A stretch of 64,000 bases of DNA from Hymenobacter sp. ISL-91 (GTDB taxonomy: Bacteria; Bacteroidota; Bacteroidia; Cytophagales; Hymenobacteraceae), in NCBI RefSeq assembly GCF_018613725.1, contig NZ_JAGGPS010000010.1, positions 101,493-165,492 of the forward strand. The letters are read 5' to 3'. Positions 9,132 through 18,176 of the stretch are shown piece after piece. The notes below the pieces were generated by a model. The model searched no databases. It saw nothing but the letters and a program-made list of their open reading frames with translations, and was not told the origin of the DNA. How positions within the stretch are numbered: position 1 is the stretch's first letter; each line of letters begins with the position of its first letter. Position numbers and translations under genes: made by a program.

Positions 9132-10301
9132 CTACTTCTCAAACGGTCCGGCTACTTTCGAAAAGTCCAGGCTGTGCTGCTGGGCAGTTTCGGTGAGGAG
9201 CTGGTGCTGCCAAGGGCGCAGAACCTGGTCGGCGCCCTGCTCAATGATGTCGTTGATGAGGCGGTTGCTGAGCACGAGGTTGGCCATGATGGGGCTGTGG
9301 TCGGCGGCCAGATGGGCTTTGAGGGTGGTCAGCAGGGCTTCACGGGCGTCGGCCTCGGCGGCTTTAGCCCCACTCAGGCGGCGGCGCGACGGGAAACCCC
9401 GGCGGTCGGCGGGTAGCGGCGGCTCGGGTACCCGGTCCTCCTGGCTCAGGGCCACGAGACGGTCGGCGAAGGTGCCGCGCTTAAGCTCGGGGTGCAGGCC
9501 GTTGGCGTTGCGCAGATGGCCGGTGCTGGTAACGGGCAGGCGCGTGAGCTCGGCCAGCCGGTCGTTGCTGGCAATCATGTACGAAGGCCGGTCAATGTAG
9601 CGGGCCACCTCATCGCGCAGCAAAAACAGGTCGCGGAACATGGGTAGCTCGGTGGGCTGAATGCGGTATTTGCCGGCCAGGCGCATGTAGGGCCGCTCGT
9701 CGCGCGAGTAGCGTACTGCCTCCAGGGCCTTGTTTTCCTGCTCGGCCCAGGCGGTGCGGCCCAGAGCGGCCAGCTTGGCGCTGAGCCGGTCAGTCAGCTC
9801 GAACAGGTACAGCACGTCGTTGGCCGCGTACTGCTTCTGGGCCTCGGTGAGCGGGCGCTTCAGCCAGTTCGACTTCTGTTCGCCCTTGTCCACTTCCAGG
9901 CCCAACTCCTCCTGAATGAGGCGGCCCAGTGAGATGTTGTTGTCGGCTTCGGCCAGCAGCGTGTGCTGCACGCTGGTGTCCACGATGTTGCGCACATGCA
10001 CGCCGTAGAGTTCATCGAGCAGCAGAATATCGGATTTGCAGCTGTGGAATACGGTGGTAATAGCCGGGTCGCGCAGCACCTGCCAGAGCGGTTCCAAGTC
10101 TTCGGCTTCGTTTTCCAGCTCCAGCGGGTCAATCAGGTAAACAGTCTGTCCGTCGAACACCTGAATCAGGGCCAAGTGGCGGCCGTAGCGGTGGCGCATA
10201 TCGTCGAACTCCAGGTCGAGCGCAATGCGGGAGCTTTGGAGCAGGTGGCGGGCCGCCTCGGCTACGGCCGCTGCGTCCGTGATAAACTGAATATCGGGCA
10301 T
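9132..10301 (-). CDS. rnd: Ribonuclease D
   Basis: 3'-5' exoribonuclease of the DEDDy class, trimming tRNA and other structured RNA ends. The N-terminal exonuclease domain (about residues 1-190) shows the motifs IALDLEFDD, VFHSCKSDILLLDELYGV and QYAANDVLYLFEL with the Tyr-Asp pair. An HRDC-type helical region follows (about 200-300). The ATG at 10301 (MPDIQFITDAA) gives 389 residues, close to the family's 370-390. A TACCTTTA -7-like box lies about 50 bp upstream. The stop codon is 3 bp from the GC-rich inverted repeat. Confidence 0.92.
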   Translation of the reverse strand: MPDIQFITDAAAVAEAARHLLQSSRIALDLEFDDMRHRYGRHLALIQVFDGQTVYLIDPLELENEAEDLEPLWQVLRDPAITTVFHSCKSDILLLDELYGVHVRNIVDTSVQHTLLAEADNNISLGRLIQEELGLEVDKGEQKSNWLKRPLTEAQKQYAANDVLYLFELTDRLSAKLAALGRTAWAEQENKALEAVRYSRDERPYMRLAGKYRIQPTELPMFRDLFLLRDEVARYIDRPSYMIASNDRLAELTRLPVTSTGHLRNANGLHPELKRGTFADRLVALSQEDRVPEPPLPADRRGFPSRRRLSGAKAAEADAREALLTTLKAHLAADHSPIMANLVLSNRLINDIIEQGADQVLRPWQHQLLTETAQQHSLDFSKVAGPFEK

Positions 10302-10397
10302 TAAGTAATCGGCAAGAATGACAGCCCGCACCAGCCGGCGGGCAATGGTAGTAAAGGTAAGTAGCAGGCGACAAAGCGTTGCCGGGGCCGCACGTGG

Positions 10398-10868
10398 CTA
10401 ATCCTCCTCTTCGTCGCGACTGAAATCCAGCATCGGCACCAGCTCCAGCGCTTCCCCGATAACATCGTCCATGAGGCGTTGAGTGTCGGCATCGAGAGTG
10501 CGCTCGAACAGGTGCAGCACCTGCTCGCCGTCTTCGTTCACGTAGAGGTTGGCGTAAAGCTGGTCGAAGGTGGTGGCACCTTTCTGCATGGCCTTGTCGA
10601 TACCGGCTACGGAGGGGGCTTGCAGCGCGTTTTTCAGCACATCGAGTACCTGGCGGGCTTCCTCCATGTCGCCCAGTTCGGCCAGCAGCCGCAGTAGGGC
10701 CAGGGCCACGCCCAGCCGCACCCGCTCGAAACGGTAGGCAATATCGGCGGGGGCGGCCTGTCCAAAGAGGTGGTAGGCCTCGCGGGTGGCAGGTGTGAGG
10801 TAACGGGCGGCGGCGGCGGGCTCGGCAAAGGCCAGGTCGAGCAGGCGCTGGTAAGAAGATGTGGGCAT
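10398..10868 (-). CDS. Conserved hypothetical soluble protein
   Basis: 156 residues, mainly predicted helical and acidic, ending in DFSRDEEED. No signal peptide, membrane segment or motif recognised. It lies 96 bp upstream of RNase D in the same direction and may be co-transcribed. A TACCTTCG box on the minus strand at 10933-10940, one base off the TAnnTTTG consensus, could be its promoter. Codon use and composition match the neighbours, so it is likely a real gene. Function not known. Confidence 0.7.
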   Translation of the reverse strand: MPTSSYQRLLDLAFAEPAAAARYLTPATREAYHLFGQAAPADIAYRFERVRLGVALALLRLLAELGDMEEARQVLDVLKNALQAPSVAGIDKAMQKGATTFDQLYANLYVNEDGEQVLHLFERTLDADTQRLMDDVIGEALELVPMLDFSRDEEED

Positions 10869-11035
10869 CGGCGGCAGGTGTAACGCCGGACTAATCCGGA
10901 GAATCTGGCTTGAAAACGGGAACCTTGGGCCACGAAGGTACGATTACAGGAGCGGCAGTAGCCAAAAAGCCGGCCGACTGGTTATCTTAGCAGATTCCTG
11001 CTCGTTCCGTCCAACTCAGCATCTGTAGCTCTATC

Positions 11036-11296
11036 ATGACGCACAAAGAAAAATGGCTGGCCTTTGCGCCGGCTGGCCTCCTGACCATCGGCCTGGGCAC
11101 CTGCCTGGTGCAATGGGCCGCTGATAAAAAACGCCGCCACGAATCGACGACCGAGTGGGTTGCCGCCGGTACTGCGGCCCTGCTCGTGCTCAACGCCGGC
11201 ATCAGCCTCTTTGGTCGTGGCGTAGTAGAAAAAGTGAAGCACGACATCTACCACACCACGCCCGAGCCCGACTACGGCAACATCGGCCGGTTGTAA
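11036..11296 (+). CDS. Small membrane protein of unknown function
   Basis: 86 residues with two predicted membrane segments (LAFAPAGLLTIGLGTCLVQW and WVAAGTAALLVLNAGISLFG) joined by a short basic loop (DKKRRHES), plus a polar C-terminal tail. The small hairpin topology is common among Cytophagales hypothetical proteins. It stands alone between the divergent 10868 gene and a large palindrome that probably ends its transcript. Function unknown. Confidence 0.65.
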   Translation: MTHKEKWLAFAPAGLLTIGLGTCLVQWAADKKRRHESTTEWVAAGTAALLVLNAGISLFGRGVVEKVKHDIYHTTPEPDYGNIGRL

Positions 11297-11310
11297 GGGT
11301 AGATTCTAAT

Positions 11311-11421
11311 AAAAAACGTCATTCTGAGCGAAGCCGAAGAATCTCTACCGCAGTGCTAACTCAACGAAAGGATTAGCACTGCGGTAGAGATTCTTCGACT
11401 TCGCTCAGAATGACGTTTTTT
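11311..11421. repeat. 49-bp palindrome, GTCATTC-type repeat
   Basis: Left arm 11311-11360 and right arm 11373-11421 are inverted copies with one visible mismatch, separated by 12 bp. The arms contain AACGTCATTCTGAGCGAAG and AGAATCT. The outer ends are A/T runs, so each strand would make a long hairpin followed by U residues. It separates the convergent genes ending at 11296 and 11433 and probably terminates both. Confidence 0.88.
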
Positions 11422-11432
11422 CTTTACTCCTG

Positions 11433-13373
11433 TTAAAGAACCCGCACTTTCAGCTGTGAGGCCTTGGCGGGCGAGTGGTAGAGGCGGTGATTGGCCGTCT
11501 GGAAATCCTTTTCGTCGGCCTCGAAGATGTTGGGCACGAAGGTTTGGGGGTTGCGGTCAACCATCGGGAACCAGCTGCTCTGCACCTGCACCATTAGGCG
11601 GTGGCCCTTGCGGAAGGTGTGGCACAGGTCCTGCACCACAAAGGGCACGGCCGTTACCTGATTGGGCACGAAGGCTTCGGGCTGGCTGAAGCTGTTGCGG
11701 AACCGGCCGCGCATCACCTCCGAACGTACCATTTGCTGGTAGCCGCCGAGCTTCACGCTGGGGTTCAGGCGCGGGTTGTTGGGGGTATCGTTGGGGTATA
11801 CATCAATAATTTTCACCACCCAGTCGGCGTCGGTGCCGGTGGTGGCTACCTGCAAAAGCGCCTCAATGGGGCCGGCCAGGGTCAGGTCCTCGGTCAGCAC
11901 ATCGGTCTGGTAAGTCAGCACGTCGGGGCGGCGCGAGGCAAAGCGCTGGTCGTCGGTCATGTACTCGCGGGTCATGCCCGTGGCCATGTTTTCGTTGGAG
12001 GGCACCGGCTTGGCCGGGTCGCTGATGTATTGGTCGAACTCGGCCTGCCCGCCAGTTGGCGGCTCAAACCCGATTTTACCGTCGGCCTGGAAGTATAAGG
12101 TGCGCTCCTGGGCCTGTTTGGGCGGCCAGGCATCAAAGGTGCGCCAGCGGTTGGTGCCGCCTTCAAACACGGTAGCCTCAGGCACGTTGGGCCGCTTGTT
12201 ATCTTTCAGATACGATTTGAAAAACGGTGCCTCAATCTCCTTCTGGTAGTAAAGCGAGGGCGACTCGCCGTAGGCCACATTGCCCACCACCTCGCCGGTG
12301 CCGCGGGCCCAGCCGCCGTGCACCCAGGGGCCCATCACGAGCCCGTTCTGCATGCCCGGATTCTGCTGCTCGATGCTCTCGTAGGTTTTGAGCGCCCCAA
12401 ACAAGTCCTCGGCATCGTTGAAGCCGCCCACCGTGAGCACGGCAGTTTGTTTGTTGAGGTTTTTGAGATGGGGCCGCAGGTTGCGGGCCTGCCAGAACTC
12501 GTCGTAGTTGGGGTGCTGCATCATCTCGTTCCAGAACGCCACTTGGCCCTTGTAGTAGCGGGCATCGGCATTCTTGAGCGGCCCCATCTTCATAAAGAAG
12601 TCGTAGCCGTCGGGCGTGCCGTGCTTAAAACCGGGGTTGCCAGTGGGTGTGGGCACGGGCCGGGGCAGCCCGAACGAGGCCAGAAAATTGAAGGCGTGGG
12701 GCAGGAAAAATGCGCCGTTGTGGTGGAAATCGTCCCAGAACCAGTCGGCAATGGGAGCCTGGGGCGAGGAGGCTTTGAGGGCTGGGTGGCGGCTGAGCAA
12801 GCCCACAGATGTGTAGAAGCCGGGGTAGCTGATGCCCCACTGCCCCACGCGGCCGTTATTTTTCGGTCCCTTCTTCACCAGCCACTCAATAGTATCAAAG
12901 GTGTCGGTGCCCTCGTCGATGTCGTTTTTGCCTTTGGGTGCATCCTTGGCGGGCCGCATATTCACAAACTCGCCCTCCGACATATAGCGCCCGCGCACGT
13001 CCTGGTAGGCGAAAATGTAGCCTTCGCGCATCATGGTGGAGCTGGGGCCGAGGCTTTTCTTGTACTTGCCCGCCTCGTAGGGCCCCACGGCGTAGGGCGT
13101 GCGGCTGAGCATAATAGGGTAGCGTACCTTGTCGGCGTCTTTAGGCGCATACACCACCGTATACAGCTTTATGCCGTCGCGCATAGCAATGCGGTGTTCC
13201 GTTTTGGTGTAGTGCTGCTGAATGTAGAGCGTATCGGCCAGCACCTGGGCCAGTTGCTGCCGGTCGGCTTCAGAAGGCAGCGGGTACGAAACGGGCTGCT
13301 GGGCCTGGGCGGCAAAAGAGCCGGCTGCAAGCAGGGCCGCCAGCAACGTGGGGCGGAGGTAGGAGTGGGGCAT
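11433..13373 (-). CDS. Secreted CocE/S15-type hydrolase, alpha-amino-acid ester hydrolase-like
   Basis: Serine alpha/beta hydrolase, probably periplasmic, acting on amide or ester bonds of amino-acid derivatives. Signal peptide in the first about 24 residues (LLAALLAAGSFAAQAQ) from the ATG at 13373; the frame extends to a TTG at 13517 but without sense. The nucleophile motif is GQWGISYPGF (Ser182); candidate acid and base are in GGFNDAEDLFGA and MGPWVHGGW. The C-terminal jelly-roll of the X-Pro peptidase/S15 family follows. The stretch SRHPALKASSPQAPIADWFW with DDFHHNGAF resembles alpha-amino-acid ester hydrolases and glutaryl-7-ACA acylases. It is divergent from the secreted M14 peptidase, suggesting peptide scavenging. 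Exact substrate not known. Confidence 0.88.
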   Translation of the reverse strand: MPHSYLRPTLLAALLAAGSFAAQAQQPVSYPLPSEADRQQLAQVLADTLYIQQHYTKTEHRIAMRDGIKLYTVVYAPKDADKVRYPIMLSRTPYAVGPYEAGKYKKSLGPSSTMMREGYIFAYQDVRGRYMSEGEFVNMRPAKDAPKGKNDIDEGTDTFDTIEWLVKKGPKNNGRVGQWGISYPGFYTSVGLLSRHPALKASSPQAPIADWFWDDFHHNGAFFLPHAFNFLASFGLPRPVPTPTGNPGFKHGTPDGYDFFMKMGPLKNADARYYKGQVAFWNEMMQHPNYDEFWQARNLRPHLKNLNKQTAVLTVGGFNDAEDLFGALKTYESIEQQNPGMQNGLVMGPWVHGGWARGTGEVVGNVAYGESPSLYYQKEIEAPFFKSYLKDNKRPNVPEATVFEGGTNRWRTFDAWPPKQAQERTLYFQADGKIGFEPPTGGQAEFDQYISDPAKPVPSNENMATGMTREYMTDDQRFASRRPDVLTYQTDVLTEDLTLAGPIEALLQVATTGTDADWVVKIIDVYPNDTPNNPRLNPSVKLGGYQQMVRSEVMRGRFRNSFSQPEAFVPNQVTAVPFVVQDLCHTFRKGHRLMVQVQSSWFPMVDRNPQTFVPNIFEADEKDFQTANHRLYHSPAKASQLKVRVL

Positions 13374-13520
13374 AGTTGGTGGGGTTGGCGTGGGAACTTG
13401 GGGGGAGTCTGCTGTGAGAAAGATGCGTGGCAACGCATAGTGTTGCGTCGTTGGCCTGCTCAAATATGCTTTCTTTGAGCCATAAACTTTCTGCCTTTCC
13501 TGGTTTACTTCCGCCACCTG

Positions 13521-16151
13521 ATGAAAAACTATACGCTACGGGCTCTGGCCTCGGTGCTGCTAGTGAGCCTGCTAACGTGCTTCGGCGCTTCGGCCCAGAC
13601 GCCGGCTCCGGCCGCCTTTCCCAACCCGTTGGCCGGTCCGGCCGATGGTCCGCTGCAGACGCCCGCCCAGTTTCTGGGCTACGAGCTGGGGGCCCGCTTC
13701 ACGCCCCATGCCGAGCTGCTGCGTTACGTAGCCCACATAGCAGCCCACAGCCCCGACCGAATGAAGCTGGAGCGCTACGGCAGCACCTACGAAAACCGCC
13801 CGCTGGAGCTGGTGTACATTGCCTCGGCCGCCAACCTGACCCGCCTCGACGACATCCGGCGCGACAACCTGCGGCTGGCGGGCCTCGAAACCGGGGCCGT
13901 GAAGGGCGCGACGCCGGCCGTGGTGTGGCTGAGCTACAACGTGCACGGCAACGAGGCCGTGTCGTCGGAGGCTGTAATGCAGGTGCTGTATGACCTCGCC
14001 AACCCCGCCAATACCACCGTGCAGAGCTATCTGCAGAACCTGGTGGTAATCGTGGACCCCTGCGTGAACCCCGACGGGCGCGACCGGTATGCGCAGTGGT
14101 ACAACCGCGTAGCCAACCGGCAGACCAACGCCTCGCCCCTGAGCTGGGAGCACCGGGAGCCCTGGCCCGGTGGCCGCTACAACCACTACTACTTCGATTT
14201 GAACCGCGACTGGGCCTGGCAAACTCAGCAGGAGAGCCGCCAGCGCATTGCCGTGTACAACCAGTGGCTGCCCCAGGTACATGCCGATTTTCACGAGATG
14301 GGCCCCAACAACCCCTATTACTTCTCGCCCGCCGCCAAGCCTTTCCACGCCGACCTCACGGCCTGGCAGCGCCAGTTCCAGGACATCATCGGCGACTACA
14401 ACCGCCGGGTGTTCGATAAGAACAACTGGCTCTACTTCACCCGCGAAACCTACGACCTGTTCGCGCCCTTCTACGGCGACACCTGGCCGAGCTTCAACGG
14501 CGCTATTGGCGTAACCTACGAACAGGGCGGCGGGGGCGTGGCCGGCATTGCCTACGCCAAAACCGACGGCGATACGCTCACGCTAAGCCAGCGCATCGAG
14601 CACCACCACGCCACCAGCCTGGCCACGCTGCAGGCCGCTGCCGAGCGCCACCAGGACCTGACCCGGGAGTTCCGCAAGTTCTACGACGATGCCCGCACCA
14701 AGCCTAAAGGCGAGTACAAGTCGTACGTGCTGGCGGGCTCCTCCGACCCCGGCCAGGTGCGCGCCCTCACGCAGTACCTCGACCGTCAGCAGATCAGCTA
14801 CGGCTTCGCGACTAAACGCAGCCGTCAGGCCGGCTACAGCTACGCCACCGGCCAAACCGAAACCGTGCAGATTGAGCCCCAGGACGTGGTTATCAGCATG
14901 TATCAGCCCAAATCGACGCTGGTAAAAGTGCTGTTCGAGCCCCAGGCCCAGCTTGAAGACTCGCTCACCTACGACCTCACCGCTTGGTCGCTGCCCTACG
15001 CCTTTGGCCTGAACGGCTACGCGCTGAAAAATCAGTTGTCAGTTAATTCAGTTGCTAGTGGTCAGTTGTCAGTTGTCAGCCCAAGCGGTAAAAACAACCT
15101 GACAACTAACAACCAACAACTGACAACCAACAACGCCCCCTATGCCTACCTGGCCCGCTGGAACAACCTGCAGGACGTGCGCTTTCTGAGCCGGCTGTTA
15201 CAGCAGGGTGTGAAGCTGCGGGTGGCCGAGGAGCCCTTTGAAACCGAGGGGCAGAAGTACGGCCGCGGCACGCTCATTATTGCCCGCACCGGCAACGAGC
15301 GACTCGGCGCACGGTTCGACCAGCTGGTACGCGCTCAGGCTGATTCGGCGGGCGTGCTGGTGCAGGCCGTGCAGTCGGGCCTTTCTACCAGCGGTGGCGA
15401 CCTGGGCTCGCGCTCGGTGCGGCCGCTGGCCACGCCCAACGTAGCCGTACTGGCTGGCCCGGGTGTAGATGCCACGGCTTTCGGCGAAGTCTGGCACTTT
15501 TTTGAGCAGCAGGTGGGCTACCCCGTCACGGTGCTGGGCACCGATTATTTCAGTGGCGTACCGCTTAGCAAATTCGATGTGCTGATACTGCCCGATGGCC
15601 GCTACGACGACATCATGACCGAAAGAACCCTGGCCGCCGTGAAAACCTGGGTGCGCGGGGGCGGCCGTCTCATCGCCCTCGAAGGAGCCTCACGTTTCCT
15701 GGCCGGCCAGAAGGACCTATTGCTCAAAGCCAAACCCTCCGACTCGACAGCCGCCAGCAAAAAAGCGCCCTATGCCGCCCTGCGCCGCTACGCCGACGCC
15801 GAGCGCGACGGTATCAACGGCCGGGTGCAGGGCAGCGTGTTCCGGGTGCAGCTCGACAACACCCACCCGCTGGCCTTCGGTTACGGCAACACCTACTTTG
15901 CCCTGCTCCGCGAAGCGCCCAACTATACGTTCTTGCCCGAAGGTGGCTGGAATGTGGGCGTCCTGAAAAAGAACAGCTACGCCTCCGGTTTTGCCGGCCG
16001 CAAAACCCGCACCGGCCTCACCGACAGCTTTGTGCTGGGTACTCAGGACTTAGGTCGTGGCCAAATCGTCTATCTGGCCGACAACCCGCTGTTCCGGGCC
16101 TTCTGGCAGGGCGGTAAGCTGCTGTTTGGCAATGCTGTTTTCATCCTATAA
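13521..16151 (+). CDS. Secreted M14-family zinc carboxypeptidase with in-frame repeat insertion
   Basis: Exported metallopeptidase, 876 residues. Signal peptide at residues 1-25 (ALASVLLVSLLTCFGASAQ). Zinc ligands of the M14 fold: HGNE (His142, Glu145) and the third His in HADFHE (His258). A PDGRDR loop, NPDG and FDLNRDWAW are also typical. The second half, with LIILPDGRYDD-like and GGRLIALEGASRFLA stretches, is the long C-terminal extension of Bacteroidota M14 proteins. Residues about 504-538 (NQLSVNSVASGQ to QQLTTNN) are encoded by a heptamer inverted repeat that interrupts the protein without shifting the frame; this Asn/Gln/Ser/Thr-rich stretch is probably a surface loop. Divergent from the S15-type hydrolase. 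Confidence 0.9.
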   Translation: MKNYTLRALASVLLVSLLTCFGASAQTPAPAAFPNPLAGPADGPLQTPAQFLGYELGARFTPHAELLRYVAHIAAHSPDRMKLERYGSTYENRPLELVYIASAANLTRLDDIRRDNLRLAGLETGAVKGATPAVVWLSYNVHGNEAVSSEAVMQVLYDLANPANTTVQSYLQNLVVIVDPCVNPDGRDRYAQWYNRVANRQTNASPLSWEHREPWPGGRYNHYYFDLNRDWAWQTQQESRQRIAVYNQWLPQVHADFHEMGPNNPYYFSPAAKPFHADLTAWQRQFQDIIGDYNRRVFDKNNWLYFTRETYDLFAPFYGDTWPSFNGAIGVTYEQGGGGVAGIAYAKTDGDTLTLSQRIEHHHATSLATLQAAAERHQDLTREFRKFYDDARTKPKGEYKSYVLAGSSDPGQVRALTQYLDRQQISYGFATKRSRQAGYSYATGQTETVQIEPQDVVISMYQPKSTLVKVLFEPQAQLEDSLTYDLTAWSLPYAFGLNGYALKNQLSVNSVASGQLSVVSPSGKNNLTTNNQQLTTNNAPYAYLARWNNLQDVRFLSRLLQQGVKLRVAEEPFETEGQKYGRGTLIIARTGNERLGARFDQLVRAQADSAGVLVQAVQSGLSTSGGDLGSRSVRPLATPNVAVLAGPGVDATAFGEVWHFFEQQVGYPVTVLGTDYFSGVPLSKFDVLILPDGRYDDIMTERTLAAVKTWVRGGGRLIALEGASRFLAGQKDLLLKAKPSDSTAASKKAPYAALRRYADAERDGINGRVQGSVFRVQLDNTHPLAFGYGNTYFALLREAPNYTFLPEGGWNVGVLKKNSYASGFAGRKTRTGLTDSFVLGTQDLGRGQIVYLADNPLFRAFWQGGKLLFGNAVFIL
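15036..15133. repeat. Paired heptamer arrays inside the M14 gene
   Basis: TTGTCAG-type units run 15036-15079 (five units, one extended to 9 bp). CTGACAA/CTAACAA/CCAACAA-type units, their reverse complements, run 15099-15133 (five units in exact 7-bp steps). The centre is about 20 bp. Same family as 27062-27144 and 56885-56940. The insert is in frame and has no stop codon. Confidence 0.85.
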
Positions 16152-16180
16152 GCATCGGTTACAGCCGACTAGGAATACAA

Positions 16181-16213
16181 AAAAAGAGCTTGCCTTCGGG
16201 CAAGCTCTTTTTT
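16181..16213. terminator. Bidirectional terminator with UUCG loop
   Basis: GAGCTTGCC (16186-16194) and GGCAAGCTC (16199-16207) form a perfect stem closed by TTCG, flanked by A5 on the left and T7 on the right. It serves the M14 gene on the plus strand and the 16235 gene on the minus strand. Confidence 0.92.
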
Positions 16214-16234
16214 TGTGAAGGCAACGGGGTACGT

Positions 16235-16588
16235 TTAGTCAACCACGTCTACGGCCTTGTTCTTAACGGCCTTAGCGCCTTTCTTGGTGGCGCGGGCAGC
16301 TTTCTTGGCAGCACGGGCTGTTTTCTTGGCGGCTTTTTCGGCGAAGTTACCCGTTGCCTGGGCACCGGTTTCTACTGCGTTGCCGGTTGCACGGGCGCCG
16401 GTTTCTACCGCGTTGCCCGTTGCCTGGGCAGCCTCCACAGTGCCCTGTTTGGCGTCCTGGATTACTTCGCCTGCTTTGGTCCGTTCATCGGCAGTGGGAG
16501 CGGGGGTAATCGTTACTGGGGTACTTTGAGCAAAAGCAGCGGCCGTAGCGAAAACCAGGGCAGCAGCTGTCAGAAATAACTTTTTCAT
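16235..16588 (-). CDS. Small secreted protein with 11-residue repeats and Lys/Ala tail
   Basis: 117 residues. Signal peptide at residues 1-21 (MKKLFLTAAALVFATAAAFAQ). The mature part contains 11-residue units, QATGNAVETGA, RATGNAVETGA and QATGNFAEKAA, which continue as a basic KKTARAAKKAA-type helix-forming tail. An 11-residue period of Ala, Thr, Glu and Lys is also seen in group 3 LEA (desiccation-related) proteins and some amphipathic lipid-binding helices, so a stress or surface role is possible but unproven. The gene is alone, with its own terminator shared with the convergent M14 gene. Confidence 0.72.
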   Translation of the reverse strand: MKKLFLTAAALVFATAAAFAQSTPVTITPAPTADERTKAGEVIQDAKQGTVEAAQATGNAVETGARATGNAVETGAQATGNFAEKAAKKTARAAKKAARATKKGAKAVKNKAVDVVD

Positions 16589-16808
16589 AATGGAAAGGCA
16601 GATGGAAAAAAAGGATTTGAGGCCTTATACGACGAAACACCGGAGACAGCGGAAAATCAGCTGTATAAACTAATAAACAGCCTTCGTCAACAAGTAGGTT
16701 CATCTGGCTACCCTCCTGAGCTGGTGCTTCATAGGCTGTCCTCCTGAACAAGGCAGTACACGTGATGCTGCGCTGCCTTTTTATGCTGCTGGTAGCTCTG
16801 CCTGTTAT

Positions 16809-18035
16809 TTAGGGCAGCAGCAATGACGAGTCGCCGTAGCTGAGGAAGCGGTAGTTGTGGGCCAGGGCATGCTCGTACACGCGTCGCCAGTCGGGGCCCA
16901 GCAAGGCCGCCACCAGTAGCAGCAGGGTGCTCTCGGGCTGATGGAAGTTGGTGACGAGGCCACGAATCAGCCGGAAGCGGTAGCCAGGCGCAATTAGTAG
17001 CTGAGTGGTGGCGTGCAGCGTATCGGAGCCGGTTAGCGCCAGCTGGGCCAGCAGTGCCTCCAGTGCCTGTTGGGTCGATACCTCGGTGTCGGGTTCGTAG
17101 GGTTGCCATTGGCTAACGTGCCAGCTGGGTAGTTGGGCCGGTTGCTGTACCAGCGCTGCTCCAAGCCAGTACAGGCTTTCGAGGGTGCGCAGGCTGGTAG
17201 TGCCCACCGGAATAATGGGGTGGCCCGCTGCCAGATGCTCCAGCAGCCGCCGCAGTGTGTCGGCCGATACACTGAACGGCTCGCCGTGCATGGGGTGGTC
17301 GGCCATATGGTCGGCCTTCACCGGCTGAAACGTGCCCGCGCCCACATGCAGCGTTACGCGGGCGGCGGCGGTGCGGCGCTCGGCCAGTTCGGCCAGTACG
17401 GCATCCGAGAAGTGCAGCCCGGCCGTAGGAGCGGCTACGGCGCCCTCGTGGGCGGCGTACACGGTTTGGTAGCGTACGGCGTCCATGTCGGTATCGGGGC
17501 GGTTGAGGTAGGGTGGCAGAGGCAGGTGGCCGGCGGCGCGCAGCACTTCGGCAAACGGCAGTTCGGCCGGTTCCCAGCCGAAGGCAATGAGGGCGTAGCC
17601 GTCGTGCTGCTCGGTGCGCTCGGCCCGCAGGGTGGCCGGCTGGCCGTGGGCTTCAAACTCCACCAGCACGGGGCCATCTTTCCAGCGGCGGCCGTTGCCC
17701 ACCAGGCATTTCCACACGCAGGCGCCGGTTTGCTGCATAGCCAGCTCGATAGCGCGGTGCGGCGCTACCGGCTCCAGGCAAAACAGCTCCACCATACCGC
17801 CCGTTGGCCGCCGGGCAAACAGCCGAGCCCGCACCACTTTGGTATCGTTGAATACTAACAGGCTGTCGGGCGGCAGCAGCGCGGGCAGGTCGCAGAAGGT
17901 ACGGTCGCCCAGCAGCCCCTGTTGGTACACCAGCAGCCGCGACTGGTCGCGGTTGGCTAGCGGCTCGGGAGCAATGCGCTCGGGCGGAAGCTGGTAGGTG
18001 AAATCGTGAATGGAAAGCCGGCGCGGGTCAGACAT
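16809..18035 (-). CDS. queA: tRNA preQ1(34) S-adenosylmethionine ribosyltransferase-isomerase
   Basis: Transfers and isomerises the ribose of S-adenosylmethionine onto preQ1 at tRNA position 34, giving epoxyqueuosine. 408 residues from the ATG at 18035 (MSDPRRLSIHDFTYQLPPE); the longer frame from 18071 runs into a heptamer repeat. Family motifs include LLVFNDTKVVRARL, AAPTAGLHFSD, HVGAGTFQPV and GLVTNFHQPESTLLLLVAAL, and the C-terminal YRFLSYGDSSLLLP is typical. It sits downstream of the methyltransferase gene, separated by a paired heptamer array. Other queuosine genes are not in the window. Confidence 0.97.
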   Translation of the reverse strand: MSDPRRLSIHDFTYQLPPERIAPEPLANRDQSRLLVYQQGLLGDRTFCDLPALLPPDSLLVFNDTKVVRARLFARRPTGGMVELFCLEPVAPHRAIELAMQQTGACVWKCLVGNGRRWKDGPVLVEFEAHGQPATLRAERTEQHDGYALIAFGWEPAELPFAEVLRAAGHLPLPPYLNRPDTDMDAVRYQTVYAAHEGAVAAPTAGLHFSDAVLAELAERRTAAARVTLHVGAGTFQPVKADHMADHPMHGEPFSVSADTLRRLLEHLAAGHPIIPVGTTSLRTLESLYWLGAALVQQPAQLPSWHVSQWQPYEPDTEVSTQQALEALLAQLALTGSDTLHATTQLLIAPGYRFRLIRGLVTNFHQPESTLLLLVAALLGPDWRRVYEHALAHNYRFLSYGDSSLLLP

Positions 18036-18045
18036 TTTGTAGAGC

Positions 18046-18176
18046 TGTAAGCCGCAAGCTACAAGCTGCAAGCTTTTTTAGCTTTTCAGCAACGCGAAAA
18101 AAGCCCTCTTGCAAGCAGGCAGCCGCCCGAACAGGCTTGCAGCTTGCGGCTTAACGCTTGCCGCTCAAAGCTTACT
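18046..18176. repeat. Paired heptamer arrays between methyltransferase and queA
   Basis: Left array: TGTAAGC, CGCAAGC, TACAAGC, TGCAAGC at 18046-18073, four exact 7-bp steps. Right array: GCTTGCA, GCTTGCG, GCTTAAC, GCTTGCC, GCTCAAA, GCTTACT at 18135-18176, six exact steps of GCTTNNN. The arrays are inverted with respect to each other. The left one begins 10 nt upstream of the queA ATG and the right one runs over the methyltransferase stop codon. Confidence 0.85.

Noticed and set aside
12318-13478. 386-codon plus-strand frame opposite the S15-type hydrolase
   Set aside because: Runs through the hydrolase start and promoter region and shows no recognisable domain.
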